A DNA stretch of 64,000 nucleotides from Branchiibius sp. NY16-3462-2. Lineage in GTDB: Bacteria; Actinomycetota; Actinomycetes; Actinomycetales; Dermatophilaceae. Of this stretch, positions 1-8,438 are shown piece by piece. The notes under the pieces were generated by a model. The model had not been told where the DNA came from and did no database searches. It was given only the letters and a program-made list of their open reading frames with translations. Both the position numbers and the translations under genes were made by a program. Positions within the stretch are counted from its first letter, which is position 1; every line of letters begins with the position of its first letter. The stretch covers positions 67,558-131,557 of the forward strand of contig NZ_LVCF01000007.1 of NCBI RefSeq assembly GCF_001594145.1, given 5' to 3'.

Positions 1-531
1 CCGGGCCACGACCGTCCCACCCAGGCTGATCAACGCCAGGTCGGTCTTGCCGGCACCGATGTCAGCGATGAGGCATGCCGCCGGACCACTGACCTGTTCC
101 TGCGCTCCGATAGCGGCCGCCAGGGTGCCGTCCACCGTGAAGACCGACCGGGCACCACTGCGCAGCACCGCATCCTCGACCGCGGCCCGCTCCAACGGGC
201 TGACGTGACCGGGCAGTGCCACCGCCATCCTCGGCCGCACGATCCGCGAGGGACGCAGCGAGGTCACGAGATGGCGCACCATCCGCTCGGCGCCGACCGG
301 ATCCCGGATGACGCCCCCCACGAGCGGTCGGACCAGTTGCACCTGGCCGGGGGCCCGGCCGAGCATCTCGTAGCCGTCCTGACCCACGGCCAGCAGGGCC
401 CCGGTGCGGGGATCGGTGGCGATCAGCGAGGGCTCGTCGAGCATCACGCCCGCGCCACGCTGGTAGATGACGGTGGTCGCGGTGCCGAGGTCGATGGCCA
501 GATCCGCCCCTAACCCCCACCGCGTCGCCAC
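1..531 (-). CDS. MreB-like actin-fold protein, N-terminal part (cut by window edge)
   Basis: The visible 177 residues are the start of an actin-fold protein of the MreB/Mbl family, which organises cell-wall synthesis or cell shape by polymerising under the membrane. The GTG start at 531 gives MATRWG, then the first phosphate-binding motif DLGTATT at residues 14-20. The second phosphate motif appears near residue 157 as DIGAGKTD, where canonical MreB has DIGGGTTE. The C-terminal half lies outside the window. The gene diverges from the MarR gene at 589. Family assignment is firm. Whether this is the main MreB or a diverged paralogue, as sometimes seen in actinobacteria, cannot be decided from this part. 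Confidence 0.85.
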   Translation of the reverse strand, partial: MATRWGLGADLAIDLGTATTVIYQRGAGVMLDEPSLIATDPRTGALLAVGQDGYEMLGRAPGQVQLVRPLVGGVIRDPVGAERMVRHLVTSLRPSRIVRPRMAVALPGHVSPLERAAVEDAVLRSGARSVFTVDGTLAAAIGAQEQVSGPAACLIADIGAGKTDLALISLGGTVVAR

Positions 532-588
532 TGGTGAATGCTAACCGCCCGGTGAGGGGACAGGAGCCGACTGGCAAGATGGGGCACC

Positions 589-1113
589 ATGAGCCCGCGC
601 AGACCGCCGCGCGCCAGCGCCACCGCGGTGTACGAAGCCGAGGTCGCCGCGTACATCGCGGCCGGCGGCAACGAGCAGACCCAACGCGTCATCACCGCCG
701 TCCACGGCCTCACCCGCCGCTTGTCGCAGTTCTACAACGCCCAGTTGGTCGACCTCGACGTCTCCGCGGGTGAATGGGGCGTCATCTCCCGCCTGGCCAC
801 GACACCCAGGGACGCGATCAGCACTCCGTCGTCGCTGGCCGCGGCGCTGGCGATCGCACCGTCGTCGATGACCCACCGGTTGGACAAGATGTCCGAGCGC
901 GGGCTGATCCTGCGCACCCCCGACACGGCCAACCGGACCCGGATGATCGTCACCCTGACCTCCGCGGGCTGGGAGATGTTCCGCAAGGCCATCCAGGCCA
1001 GCGACGTGGTCGAGTCCGATGTGCTTGCCCAACTCAACGAGCGCGAGCGGGAGACGCTCGCCGATCTGTTGGAGCGGGCGATCGCCGGGCTGGACGACGC
1101 ACTCGACAGCTGA
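589..1113 (+). CDS. MarR-family transcriptional regulator
   Basis: A 174-residue winged-helix protein. Residues about 55-125 form the MarR DNA-binding domain, with helix-turn-helix text SSLAAALAIAPSSMTHRLDKM and a charged wing around DTANRTR. The flanking helices would form the dimer interface. MarR proteins usually repress nearby genes and release DNA when a small phenolic or other ligand binds. No target is evident: the left neighbour is the divergent MreB-like gene and the right neighbour, ndk, is convergent. The N-terminal 25 residues are Arg/Ala-rich and look disordered. The family call is secure; the ligand and regulon are unknown. Confidence 0.88.
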   Translation: MSPRRPPRASATAVYEAEVAAYIAAGGNEQTQRVITAVHGLTRRLSQFYNAQLVDLDVSAGEWGVISRLATTPRDAISTPSSLAAALAIAPSSMTHRLDKMSERGLILRTPDTANRTRMIVTLTSAGWEMFRKAIQASDVVESDVLAQLNERERETLADLLERAIAGLDDALDS

Positions 1114-1142
1114 GCTCAGCCGGTCAGCCGGTCAGCCGGTCA

Positions 1143-1568
1143 TCAGCCGAACCAGATGCCGATCTCGCGCTCGGCGGACTCCGGCGCGTCGGAGCCGTGC
1201 ACGACGTTGGCCTGTACCTTCTCGCCCCAGTCCCGGCCCAGGTCGCCCCGGATGGTGCCCGGCAGCGCAGCGGTCGGGTCAGTCGCCCCCGCGAGCGCCC
1301 GGAAGCCCTCGATGCAGCGGTGTCCCTCGACAACGACGAAAGTCGCCGGCCCGGAGGACATGAAGTCGATCAGCGGCTCGTAGAACGGTTTGCCCTCGTG
1401 CTCGGCGTAGTGCTGGGCCAGGCGATCACGGTCCGGGGTCTGCACCGTCAGGGCCGCCAGCGTGTAGCCCTTGGCTTCGATGCGACGCAGCACCTCTCCG
1501 GTGAGGCCGCGACGATAGCCGTCCGGTTTGACGATGACCAGGGTGCGTTCCAGCGATGTCACACCCAC
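1143..1568 (-). CDS. ndk: Nucleoside diphosphate kinase
   Basis: Transfers the gamma phosphate of ATP to nucleoside diphosphates through a phosphohistidine, balancing cytoplasmic NTP and dNTP pools. At 141 residues it has the usual length. The sequence shows ERTLVIVKPDG near the N-terminus and the active-site block NVVHGSDAPESA, with the phosphorylated His at about residue 124. The start is GTG at 1568; a second in-frame GTG two codons later (1562) is equally possible. It is the last gene of the ileS-folC-DUF4233-uppP-ndk run, 15 bp after uppP. Confidence 0.97.
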   Translation of the reverse strand: MGVTSLERTLVIVKPDGYRRGLTGEVLRRIEAKGYTLAALTVQTPDRDRLAQHYAEHEGKPFYEPLIDFMSSGPATFVVVEGHRCIEGFRALAGATDPTAALPGTIRGDLGRDWGEKVQANVVHGSDAPESAEREIGIWFG

Positions 1569-1583
1569 GACCCTAACGGCCGC

Positions 1584-2408
1584 TCAGGTCGCCGACAGCG
1601 CCCCTACCCCCAGCAGCACGAAGAGCAGCACCGCCAGCAGGATCCGGTAGTAGACGAACGGGCGGAAGTTGTGCGTGGAGATCCACCGCAGGAACCAGGC
1701 GATCACGGCGTACCCGATGACGAACGAGATCAGGGTGGACACGATGATCGGTCCCCAGCCACCGTCGTCCCCCGCGTGAGCGCCCTTGAGCTCGAACAGG
1801 CCGCTGGTCAGCACCGCCGGGATGGCCAGCAGGAAGGAATAGCGGGCCGCCGAGGCCCGGTCGTAGCCCATGAACAGACCACCGGAGATGGTGCCGCCGG
1901 AGCGGGACACGCCGGGGATCAGGGACAACGCCTGCCACAGACCGAAGAAGATGCCGTCCTTGACGTTGAGGTCGGCCAGCGTCTTGGTCTGCCGGGCGGT
2001 GCTGTCGGCGACGGCAATCACGAGCGCGAAGATCAGCAACATGCTGGCCGTCAGCCACAAGTTGCGGGCGGGTCCCTCGATGGCGTCCTTGAACACCAGA
2101 CCCAGGATGCCGATCGGGATGGTGCCCAGGATGACGTACCAACCCTCCCGGGCCTTGGGGTCATTGCGCGGCAGTTTGCCGGTGAGCGAGAAGAACCAGT
2201 GCTTGAGAATCGTGCCGATGTCGCGGGCGAAGTAGACGATCACTGCCGCCTCGGTGCCCAGCTGGGTGACCGCGGTGAACGCCGCGCCGCCGCCGTCGTT
2301 GCCGAAGAACAACCGGGAGACGATCAGCTGGTGGGCTGAGGAGGAGATCGGCAGGAACTCGGTCAGACCCTGCACGATCCCCAGGACGATCGCTTGCAAC
2401 CAGCTCAC
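1584..2408 (-). CDS. uppP: Undecaprenyl-diphosphatase (bacitracin resistance protein)
   Basis: An integral membrane enzyme that dephosphorylates undecaprenyl pyrophosphate, recycling the lipid carrier for peptidoglycan and other envelope polymers. It has 274 residues and about eight hydrophobic helices. Both catalytic regions are visible: Gln13-x3-Glu17 followed by PISSSAH with His26, and PGVSRSGGT at about residues 165-173 with the conserved Arg. It sits 12 bp after the DUF4233 gene and 15 bp before ndk, so it is probably cotranscribed with ileS and folC. Its place between DUF4233 and ndk differs from the more usual folC-DUF4233-ndk order. Confidence 0.96.
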   Translation of the reverse strand: MSWLQAIVLGIVQGLTEFLPISSSAHQLIVSRLFFGNDGGGAAFTAVTQLGTEAAVIVYFARDIGTILKHWFFSLTGKLPRNDPKAREGWYVILGTIPIGILGLVFKDAIEGPARNLWLTASMLLIFALVIAVADSTARQTKTLADLNVKDGIFFGLWQALSLIPGVSRSGGTISGGLFMGYDRASAARYSFLLAIPAVLTSGLFELKGAHAGDDGGWGPIIVSTLISFVIGYAVIAWFLRWISTHNFRPFVYYRILLAVLLFVLLGVGALSAT

Positions 2409-2420
2409 GCGGGATGGCTC

Positions 2421-2837
2421 CTATTCGGTGGGGTGGGCGGCGGTGGGGTGGGCGGCCGCCCAGTCAGCACTCAGCCGGTCCATCTTGCGGCCCTGCACCA
2501 GCGCTGTCATCCACAACGCCAGAAATATGACCCCGACCACGAGCATCATCGGCACGATCAGCGCCGAGGCGAGCGTAGCCAGTTGCAGCAGCCAACCCAG
2601 CGTGACACCCCAGGGTCGGCGCAAACTTCCCGCCGCGAGGATGCAGGCAGCCATCAGGACCAGACCGACGATCAGGTACGTCGAGTGGCTGGCTTCTCCG
2701 TTTGCCCGCCCCAGTTGGAAGGCGACCAGGGTCCCGAAGAACACGACCAGCGACTGACAGCCGATGACGACCCCGGCCAGGCGCCGGGTCATCTTCTCCC
2801 CGACGCCGTACACCAGCATCGAGCCGACGTACCTCAT
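2421..2837 (-). CDS. DUF4233 membrane protein
   Basis: A 138-residue protein with four hydrophobic segments at roughly residues 20-42, 52-70, 77-95 and 97-115, and a short charged C-terminal tail containing an AAAHPTAAHP stretch. DUF4233 proteins are actinobacterial and are typically found directly after folC; their function is unknown. The ATG start overlaps the folC stop as ATGA (2834-2837), so translation is probably coupled. It may serve the membrane or folate metabolism, but nothing in the sequence decides that. Confidence 0.85.
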   Translation of the reverse strand: MRYVGSMLVYGVGEKMTRRLAGVVIGCQSLVVFFGTLVAFQLGRANGEASHSTYLIVGLVLMAACILAAGSLRRPWGVTLGWLLQLATLASALIVPMMLVVGVIFLALWMTALVQGRKMDRLSADWAAAHPTAAHPTE

Positions 2838-4225
2838 ATTTCGTTGGTTTTGCCGAGCAGCGCTCGCACGTCCGAGGCAGTCATGATCGAGCCGGTCGCG
2901 ATGACACCGGCACCCACACCGGCGTCGTCGGCCAGGGCGGCCGCCCGGTCCAGGGCGTCGACGAGCACGGGTTCGATCCGCACGCGGTCCTCCCCGAAGA
3001 TCTCGATCGCCAACTCCCCCAGCGCCTGGGCCGGCAGCGACCTGGGTGAGGAGTTGCGGGTGACGACGACTTCGTCCAGAACCGGCTCGAGGGTCTGCAG
3101 CATCGACTCGGCATCCTTGTCGGCCAGGACCGCGAGGACGCCGACCAGGTGGGTGAACGCGAACGAGTCGGTCAGCGCCTCCGCCAACGCGATGGCACCG
3201 CCGGCGTTGTGCGCAGCATCGACCAGCACGGTGGGGCTGCGCCGCACGATCTCCAACCGGCCCGGCGAGGTGACGGCCGCGAGTGCGGACTGCAGCAACT
3301 CCAGATCCAGTGGCTGCTCCCCGCCGCCGATGAACGCCTCGACCGCGGCGATGGCCGTGGCGACGTTGTGCGCCTGGTAGTCACCGAAGAGTGGCACGAA
3401 CAGATCGGGGTAGATGGCGGCAAGACCCTGCACCGTGATCTGCTGACCGCCGACCGCCTGGTCGCGCTCGGTGACCAGGAAAGCCTCGTCCTCGCGCAGC
3501 ATCGTGGCCTCGACAACGACGACGTGCTCGCGGATGACCTCATCGACCTCGGGCAGTTGCCGACCGATGACAGCCAGCGCGCCCGGTTTGATGATGGCCC
3601 GCTTCTCGGTGGCGATCTCCTCGACGGTGTCGCCGAGCAGCCGGGTGTGGTCCAGGGAGATCGGCGTGATCACCGCGACCTTGCCGTCGGCGACGTTGGT
3701 CGCGTCCCACAGGCCGCCCAGCCCAACCTCGACGATTGCGACATCCACGGGCGCGTCCGCGAACGCGGCGTAGGCGATGATGACCAGCAGTTCGAAATAG
3801 GTGGTGCGGGGACCGCCTTCGGCGACCGAACGCTCATCGACGATCTGCACGTAAGGCATCACCTCGTCGTACGTCGCGACGAACGTCTCGGGGTCAATCG
3901 GCTGGCCGTTGAACGCGATCCGCTCCCTGATGTCGTGCAGGTGCGGGGAGGTCATCCGCCCGGTGTTCAGCCCGATCTCGCGCAGGATGCGCTCGATCAC
4001 CCGGGTCGTGGTGGTCTTGCCGTTGGTGCCGGTCAGGTGGATCACCGGGAAGGCGTCCTGCGGGTCACCGAGCAACTCCATCACCTGCCGGACCCGCTCC
4101 AATGACGGCTCGGGCATGTTCTCCGGCGCCCGGGAGTTCAGGTCGCGTTCGATCTCATCGAGCCGCTTGCGCAACTCCAGCTTGCGCTCGGCCTCGCGGC
4201 GCGCCGCGTCAGGAGCCCCACTCAT
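2834..4225 (-). CDS. folC: Bifunctional folylpolyglutamate synthase / dihydrofolate synthase
   Basis: An ATP-dependent ligase that adds glutamate to dihydropteroate and extends the polyglutamate tail of folates in the cytoplasm. It has 463 residues. The Mur-ligase P-loop HLTGTNGKTTTT lies at residues 63-74, SPHLHDIRERI follows, and the C-terminal Mur domain carries VDAAHNAGG. The first 30 residues are a charged helical extension. It overlaps ileS upstream by four bases and the DUF4233 gene downstream by four, so all three are translationally linked. Confidence 0.96.
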   Translation of the reverse strand: MSGAPDAARREAERKLELRKRLDEIERDLNSRAPENMPEPSLERVRQVMELLGDPQDAFPVIHLTGTNGKTTTTRVIERILREIGLNTGRMTSPHLHDIRERIAFNGQPIDPETFVATYDEVMPYVQIVDERSVAEGGPRTTYFELLVIIAYAAFADAPVDVAIVEVGLGGLWDATNVADGKVAVITPISLDHTRLLGDTVEEIATEKRAIIKPGALAVIGRQLPEVDEVIREHVVVVEATMLREDEAFLVTERDQAVGGQQITVQGLAAIYPDLFVPLFGDYQAHNVATAIAAVEAFIGGGEQPLDLELLQSALAAVTSPGRLEIVRRSPTVLVDAAHNAGGAIALAEALTDSFAFTHLVGVLAVLADKDAESMLQTLEPVLDEVVVTRNSSPRSLPAQALGELAIEIFGEDRVRIEPVLVDALDRAAALADDAGVGAGVIATGSIMTASDVRALLGKTNEI

Positions 4226-7200
4226 GCTTTCTGCACCACGATCTGCGCCTTCTTCCCGTCTGCGAGGTCGACCGGTTCGGCATCGACCGGTGTGCCGGTC
4301 GGCGCGGCGCCGACGCTCACCGCCAGCGTCTCACCCATCACCAGTGCTTGGTGCGCCGCAAGGGCGGCCAGCACGTCGGTGTCCCCGACGACCGTCAACG
4401 AGATCCGGTCCCCGACGTCCAGCCCGGCATCGCGTCGGGCTTGCTGTACGGCGCGCACCAGGTCCCGCGCGAGACCCTCACCGCGCAACTCGTCGGTGAT
4501 CTCGGTGTCCAGCACGACGAACCCGCCACCGGGCAGCATCGCGGGCGCACCGGCACCGGAGTCTTCGGAAACGACTGTCTCCAGGGTGTATTCACCTTCC
4601 TGGAGGGCAAGACCGCCGCTGCTCACCGTGCCGTCCTCGGCGACGGACCAGTCGCCGGACTTGCTGCCCTTGATGGCCCGTTGGACGTCCTTGCCCAGCC
4701 GCGGACCCGCGGCCCGGGCGTTGACCGACAGCCGCTGCGCCACGCCGTACTCCTGCGCTCCGGCACTGGCCAGGTCTGCGAAGGTGACCTTCTTGACGTT
4801 CACCTCGTCAGCGATCAACGCCGAGAACGGTTGCAGTGCAGCCGGATCGGCCGTGACCACCGTCAACTCGTTGAGCGGCAGACGTACCCGCAGGCCGCGT
4901 GCCTTGCGCAGCGCGGAGGTCGTCGAGCAGACCTGGCGCACCTGGTCCATCGCGGCCACCAGGTCCGGATCGGCCGGAAGGTCGTCCGCCTCCGGCCAGT
5001 CGGTCAGGTGCACCGATCGACCGCCGGTGAGACCCCGCCACACCTGCTCCGTGGTGAACGGAAGTAGCGGTGCCGCAACGCGATTCACGACTTCGAGCAC
5101 GGTGTAGAGGGTGTCGAAGGCGGCAGTGTCCGCTGCGGAGCCCGTGGCCCAGAACCGATCGCGCGAGCGGCGGATGTACCAGTTGGTCAGCACGTCGACG
5201 AAGCCGGCGACGGCCTCGCACGCACCGGCGATGTCGTACTCGTCCATCCGGGTGGTCATGTCCACGACGAGATCGTGGGTCTTGGCCAACAGGTAGCGGT
5301 CCAGCAGATCGGTGCTGTCGGTGCGCCACGTCGCCTCGTAACCGTTCTCCCCGAAAGAGTTCGCATAGAGGGAGAAGAAGTACCAACTGCTCCACAGCGG
5401 GATCATCACCTGCCGCACACCGTCACGGATGCCCTGCTCGGTCACCGCGAGGTTGCCGCCGCGCAGGATCGGGCTGGCCATCAGGAACCAGCGCATTGCG
5501 TCGGCGCCGTCGCGATCGAAGACCTCGTTGACGTCGGGATAGTTGCGCAGCGACTTGGACATCTTCAGCCCGTCACTGCCTAGCACGATGCCGTGGCAGA
5601 TGACGTTCTCGAACGCCGGCTTGTCGAACAGCGCCGAGGCCAGGATGTGCAGCGTGTAGAACCAGCCGCGGGTCTGCCCGATGTATTCGACGATGAAGTC
5701 GGCCGGATAGTGGTGCTCGAACCAGTCAGCGTTCTCGAACGGGTAATGCACCTGGCCGTAGGGCATCGAGCCGGAGTCGAACCACACGTCGAGCACATCG
5801 GGCACCCGGCGCATCACCGACTGACCCGTGGGGTCGTCGGGGTTCCGGCGCGTCAGCTCGTCGATGTAGGGGCGGTGCAGATCGGTGACCTCGACGCCGA
5901 AGTCGCGCTGCAACTCCTCCAACGAGCCGTACACGTCGATCCGCGGATAGGCTGGGTCGTCCGAGCGCCACACCGGAACGGGGCTGCCCCAGAAGCGGTT
6001 TCGGGTGATCGACCAGTCGCGGGCGTTTTCCAGCCACTTGCCGAACTGGCCGTCGCGCACGTTGCCCGGCACCCAGTTGATCAGTTGGTTGTTGGCCAGC
6101 ATCCGGTCCTTGAACTTCGTGACCTCGACGAACCACGAGCTCACCGCCATGTAGATCAGCGGGTTCCGGCACCGCCAGCAGTGCGGGTAGGAGTGGTCGT
6201 AGGTCTCGCGGCGCAGCAGCACGGTGCCCTCGGTGGTGCGGCCACCGCCCAGCCCCTTGGTCTGCGACTTGAGGTCGTCGATGATGTGCGGACTGGCGTC
6301 GAAAACCTGCATCCCGGCGTATTCCTGCACCGGGAAGGTGAACTTGCCGTCGGCACCCACGGGCACCACGGACTCGATGCCGTGGGCGTCGGCCAGCACC
6401 TTGTCCTCCTCACCGAAGGCCGGCGCGAGGTGCACGATGCCGGTGCCGTCCTCGGTGGTGACGTAGTCGGCGGCGAGCATCACGTGACTGTTCGGGTGGC
6501 CGACGTAGTAGTCGAAGGGCGGGGTGTAGCGACGACCCACCAGTTCAGATCCCTTGAGCCGCTGCACGATTCGCTCGGCGACGTCTTCGCCGAGTTCCCG
6601 TGCGTACGCCGCGAGGCGGGCTTCGGCGAGGACGTAACGCTCCGTTTTGCCGGTGAAGTCGGATTCGACCACGACGTAGTCGATGTCCGGGTGCACGGCC
6701 ATTGCCAGGTTCGACGGCAAGGTCCAGGGCGTCGTGGTCCAGATCAGCGCCAGTTCGCCGGTCTCCAGCCGGTAGCCGACGGTGACCGCCGGGTCCTGGC
6801 GCATCTGGTAGACGTCCTCGTCCATCCGCAACTCGTGGTTGGACAGCGGGGTCTCGTCGTTCCAGCAGTAGGGCAGCACGCGGAAGCCCTCGTAGATCAG
6901 GCCCTTGTCGTAGAGGCTCTTGAAGACCCAGAGCACCGACTCCATGAAGGTCAGGTTCAGCGTCTTGTAGTCGTTCTCGAAGTCGACCCACCGGCCCATC
7001 CGGTGGACGTACTCCTCCCACTCCCCCGTGTAGCGCAGCACCGAAGCGCGCGCGGCGTCGTTGAACTTGTCGACCCCCATCTCGAGGATCTCGTCCTTGG
7101 TCTTCAGTCCCAGTTGCCGCATCGCCTCCAACTCGGCGGGCAGCCCGTGGGTGTCCCACCCGAAGCGGCGTTCGACCCGCTTGCCGCGCATGGTCTGATA

Positions 7201-7470
7201 GCGCGGCACGAGGTCCTTGACGTATCCGGTCAGCAGGTGGCCGTAATGCGGCAGGCCGTTGGCGAACGGCGGGCCGTCGTAGAAGACGAACTCGTTGTTA
7301 CCGTCCGTGCCCGGATCGCGTGCCTCCACCGACGCGCAGAAGGTGTCGTCGCGCTGCCAGTAGTCCAGGACCGCCTGCTCGATGGCCGGGAACTTCGGCG
7401 TGGCCGCGACACCGCGCGCGGCGTCGTCGGGCGCGGTCAGATCGACCTTGGGATACACGTTGCCGGACAT
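4222..7470 (-). CDS. ileS: Isoleucyl-tRNA synthetase, eukaryote-like (IleRS2) type
   Basis: A class Ia synthetase that charges tRNA-Ile. It has 1082 residues. The HIGH signature is HYGH at 75-78 within DGPPFANGLPHYGH, and KMSKS is at 636-640. CP1 editing-domain text such as LIWTTTPWTLPSNLAM is present, and the C-terminal part is the long anticodon-binding and extension region. The wording around HIGH (FYDGPPFANGLPHYGH, GWDTHGLPAE) is that of the IleRS2 class, which includes eukaryotic and mupirocin-tolerant bacterial enzymes. It is preceded by a T-box leader and overlaps folC by four bases downstream. Confidence 0.97.
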   Translation of the reverse strand: MSGNVYPKVDLTAPDDAARGVAATPKFPAIEQAVLDYWQRDDTFCASVEARDPGTDGNNEFVFYDGPPFANGLPHYGHLLTGYVKDLVPRYQTMRGKRVERRFGWDTHGLPAELEAMRQLGLKTKDEILEMGVDKFNDAARASVLRYTGEWEEYVHRMGRWVDFENDYKTLNLTFMESVLWVFKSLYDKGLIYEGFRVLPYCWNDETPLSNHELRMDEDVYQMRQDPAVTVGYRLETGELALIWTTTPWTLPSNLAMAVHPDIDYVVVESDFTGKTERYVLAEARLAAYARELGEDVAERIVQRLKGSELVGRRYTPPFDYYVGHPNSHVMLAADYVTTEDGTGIVHLAPAFGEEDKVLADAHGIESVVPVGADGKFTFPVQEYAGMQVFDASPHIIDDLKSQTKGLGGGRTTEGTVLLRRETYDHSYPHCWRCRNPLIYMAVSSWFVEVTKFKDRMLANNQLINWVPGNVRDGQFGKWLENARDWSITRNRFWGSPVPVWRSDDPAYPRIDVYGSLEELQRDFGVEVTDLHRPYIDELTRRNPDDPTGQSVMRRVPDVLDVWFDSGSMPYGQVHYPFENADWFEHHYPADFIVEYIGQTRGWFYTLHILASALFDKPAFENVICHGIVLGSDGLKMSKSLRNYPDVNEVFDRDGADAMRWFLMASPILRGGNLAVTEQGIRDGVRQVMIPLWSSWYFFSLYANSFGENGYEATWRTDSTDLLDRYLLAKTHDLVVDMTTRMDEYDIAGACEAVAGFVDVLTNWYIRRSRDRFWATGSAADTAAFDTLYTVLEVVNRVAAPLLPFTTEQVWRGLTGGRSVHLTDWPEADDLPADPDLVAAMDQVRQVCSTTSALRKARGLRVRLPLNELTVVTADPAALQPFSALIADEVNVKKVTFADLASAGAQEYGVAQRLSVNARAAGPRLGKDVQRAIKGSKSGDWSVAEDGTVSSGGLALQEGEYTLETVVSEDSGAGAPAMLPGGGFVVLDTEITDELRGEGLARDLVRAVQQARRDAGLDVGDRISLTVVGDTDVLAALAAHQALVMGETLAVSVGAAPTGTPVDAEPVDLADGKKAQIVVQKA

Positions 7471-7690
7471 CGGGTGGCACCTTCGCTAGCTCGTCGCTCT
7501 CATCGGTGCGAGGACGAAGGACGCATCCTCCGCGGTACCACCCCGCTTGCCGGCGCTGACGCGACGGCCGCTTCGCCCGCTTTGCAACGAGCTTGAGCTG
7601 TCACGGGCTCGTCCCGTCCGGTTCTAGTAGGCGGTCACCCGCTGTTCTTCCGGAAGCTCGCCGCTGATGACGGCTCGAACGCTGTTGCCG
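7471..7690 (-). promoter_or_regulatory. T-box riboswitch leader of ileS (translational type)
   Basis: Reading on the minus strand, the conserved T-box TGGTACCGCG is at 7540-7531. The ten bases GGGTGGTACC (7543-7534) can pair with GGTGCCACCC (7481-7472) directly before the ATG, with one G-U wobble. This would hide the ribosome-binding region when the tRNA is charged. Uncharged tRNA-Ile would stabilise the competing antisequestrator and open the start. This matches the known translational T-boxes of actinobacterial ileS genes. A candidate specifier codon ATC lies at 7668-7666 in the probable Stem I. The Stem I boundaries are my estimate. Confidence 0.85.
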
Positions 7691-7736
7691 ATCAGTGTAC
7701 GGCGCGCCGCCCGCCCCCCGCGAATGCGTTTCGCCG

Positions 7737-7810
7737 ACCAGATGCGCGGGTTATCGACAGCTGCGCGGTTTACAACCCGCGCATCTGCGAACAACCCGCG
7801 CGTCTGCAGC
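7737..7810. repeat. 74-bp structured repeat, copy 1 (downstream of GNAT gene)
   Basis: Almost identical to 8354-8426; the only difference is one base (gggttatcg here, gggtatcg there). Inside it, agatgcgcgggtt (7740-7752) is the exact reverse complement of aacccgcgcatct (7774-7786), and a near copy aacccgcgcgtct follows at 7793-7805. The RNA or single strand could therefore fold into a hairpin with a roughly 21-nt loop. It begins 13 bp beyond the GNAT stop and lies upstream of the ileS T-box. Confidence 0.9.
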
Positions 7811-7823
7811 TGGCTACGGGCGG

Positions 7824-8339
7824 CTACGTCCGGTCGAGACCCATGATCTGAGTATTGGGTTGCAGACTCCCCAACCTTCCCCACCCATTCCTTAGGTAGA
7901 GGCGGACGGCAGGATCGCTGTCATCGTCACTGGTGCTGAGCAGGCATCGACGTCGAACACCGTCGAGCAGACGGTCGTGAAGCGCCTGGCCTACGCCCTT
8001 GCCGCGGTCGCTTGGACGGACGGCAAGTTCCACGAACTCGAAATGGCCGCCGATCCACTGTGCAGCCACCCCTGCCGGCAATGCTTCGGCCGCAGCGTCC
8101 GACCACCACTGGCCGCGCTGGCCGATGTACCCCCACGAGAACCCAACGACGTGATCGCTGCGTCGCGCCAGGGCGAGACGATATCCGTCTCGGCGAGCAT
8201 GCCGTTCGAACAGGTCGGAGCGCCACGCTTCGTAGCTGGAGACGTCGCCGAACACCTCGTCGTAACACGGCCAGACGGTCGGGCCCAGGGACACGGCGGC
8301 CTCACCAGTCACCACGGAGATAGCGATGTCCTGCTGCAT
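7824..8339 (-). CDS. GNAT-family N-acetyltransferase
   Basis: A 171-residue protein with GNAT-fold features. The beta4/alpha3 acetyl-CoA site reads FEFVELAVRPSDRGKGVGQALHDRLLDG (around residues 100-128), and the C-terminal part has DPAVRLYLRNGWGRLG. Such enzymes move an acetyl group from acetyl-CoA to an amine; the substrate here is unknown. The ATG at 8339 starts 15 bp after one 73-bp repeat, and the stop is 13 bp before its near-identical partner, so the gene sits precisely between direct repeats. It lies with the GAD-like gene in a pocket between ileS and valS. Confidence 0.85.
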   Translation of the reverse strand: MQQDIAISVVTGEAAVSLGPTVWPCYDEVFGDVSSYEAWRSDLFERHARRDGYRLALARRSDHVVGFSWGYIGQRGQWWSDAAAEALPAGVAAQWIGGHFEFVELAVRPSDRGKGVGQALHDRLLDGVRRRCLLSTSDDDSDPAVRLYLRNGWGRLGSLQPNTQIMGLDRT

Positions 8340-8353
8340 CTATCCGCCTTCCA

Positions 8354-8426
8354 ACCAGATGCGCGGGTATCGACAGCTGCGCGGTTTACAACCCGCGCAT
8401 CTGCGAACAACCCGCGCGTCTGCAGC
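8354..8426. repeat. 73-bp structured repeat, copy 2 (upstream of GNAT gene)
   Basis: Second copy of the element at 7737-7810, in the same orientation and with a single-base deletion. It keeps the internal inverted pair agatgcgcggg / cccgcgcatct and the third related block cccgcgcgtct followed by gcagc. It fills most of the 99-bp gap between the GAD-like gene (stop at 8439) and the GNAT start (8339). Confidence 0.9.
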
Positions 8427-8438
8427 CCAGCAGCCGCC

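Noticed and set aside
774..2339. 521-codon open frame on the plus strand
   Set aside because: Antisense to ndk and uppP, both certain; its His/Gln/Asp/Arg-rich text with no domain is typical of high-GC shadow frames.
5593..7596. 667-codon open frame on the plus strand
   Set aside because: Lies wholly antisense to ileS and its leader; composition (Val-His-Arg-Gln rich) is that of the complement of a GC-rich gene.
7737..8426. Possible CRISPR or integron cassette from the two structured repeats
   Set aside because: Only two copies, a whole gene between them, no cas genes, no integrase and no attC-like consensus; kept only as repeats.
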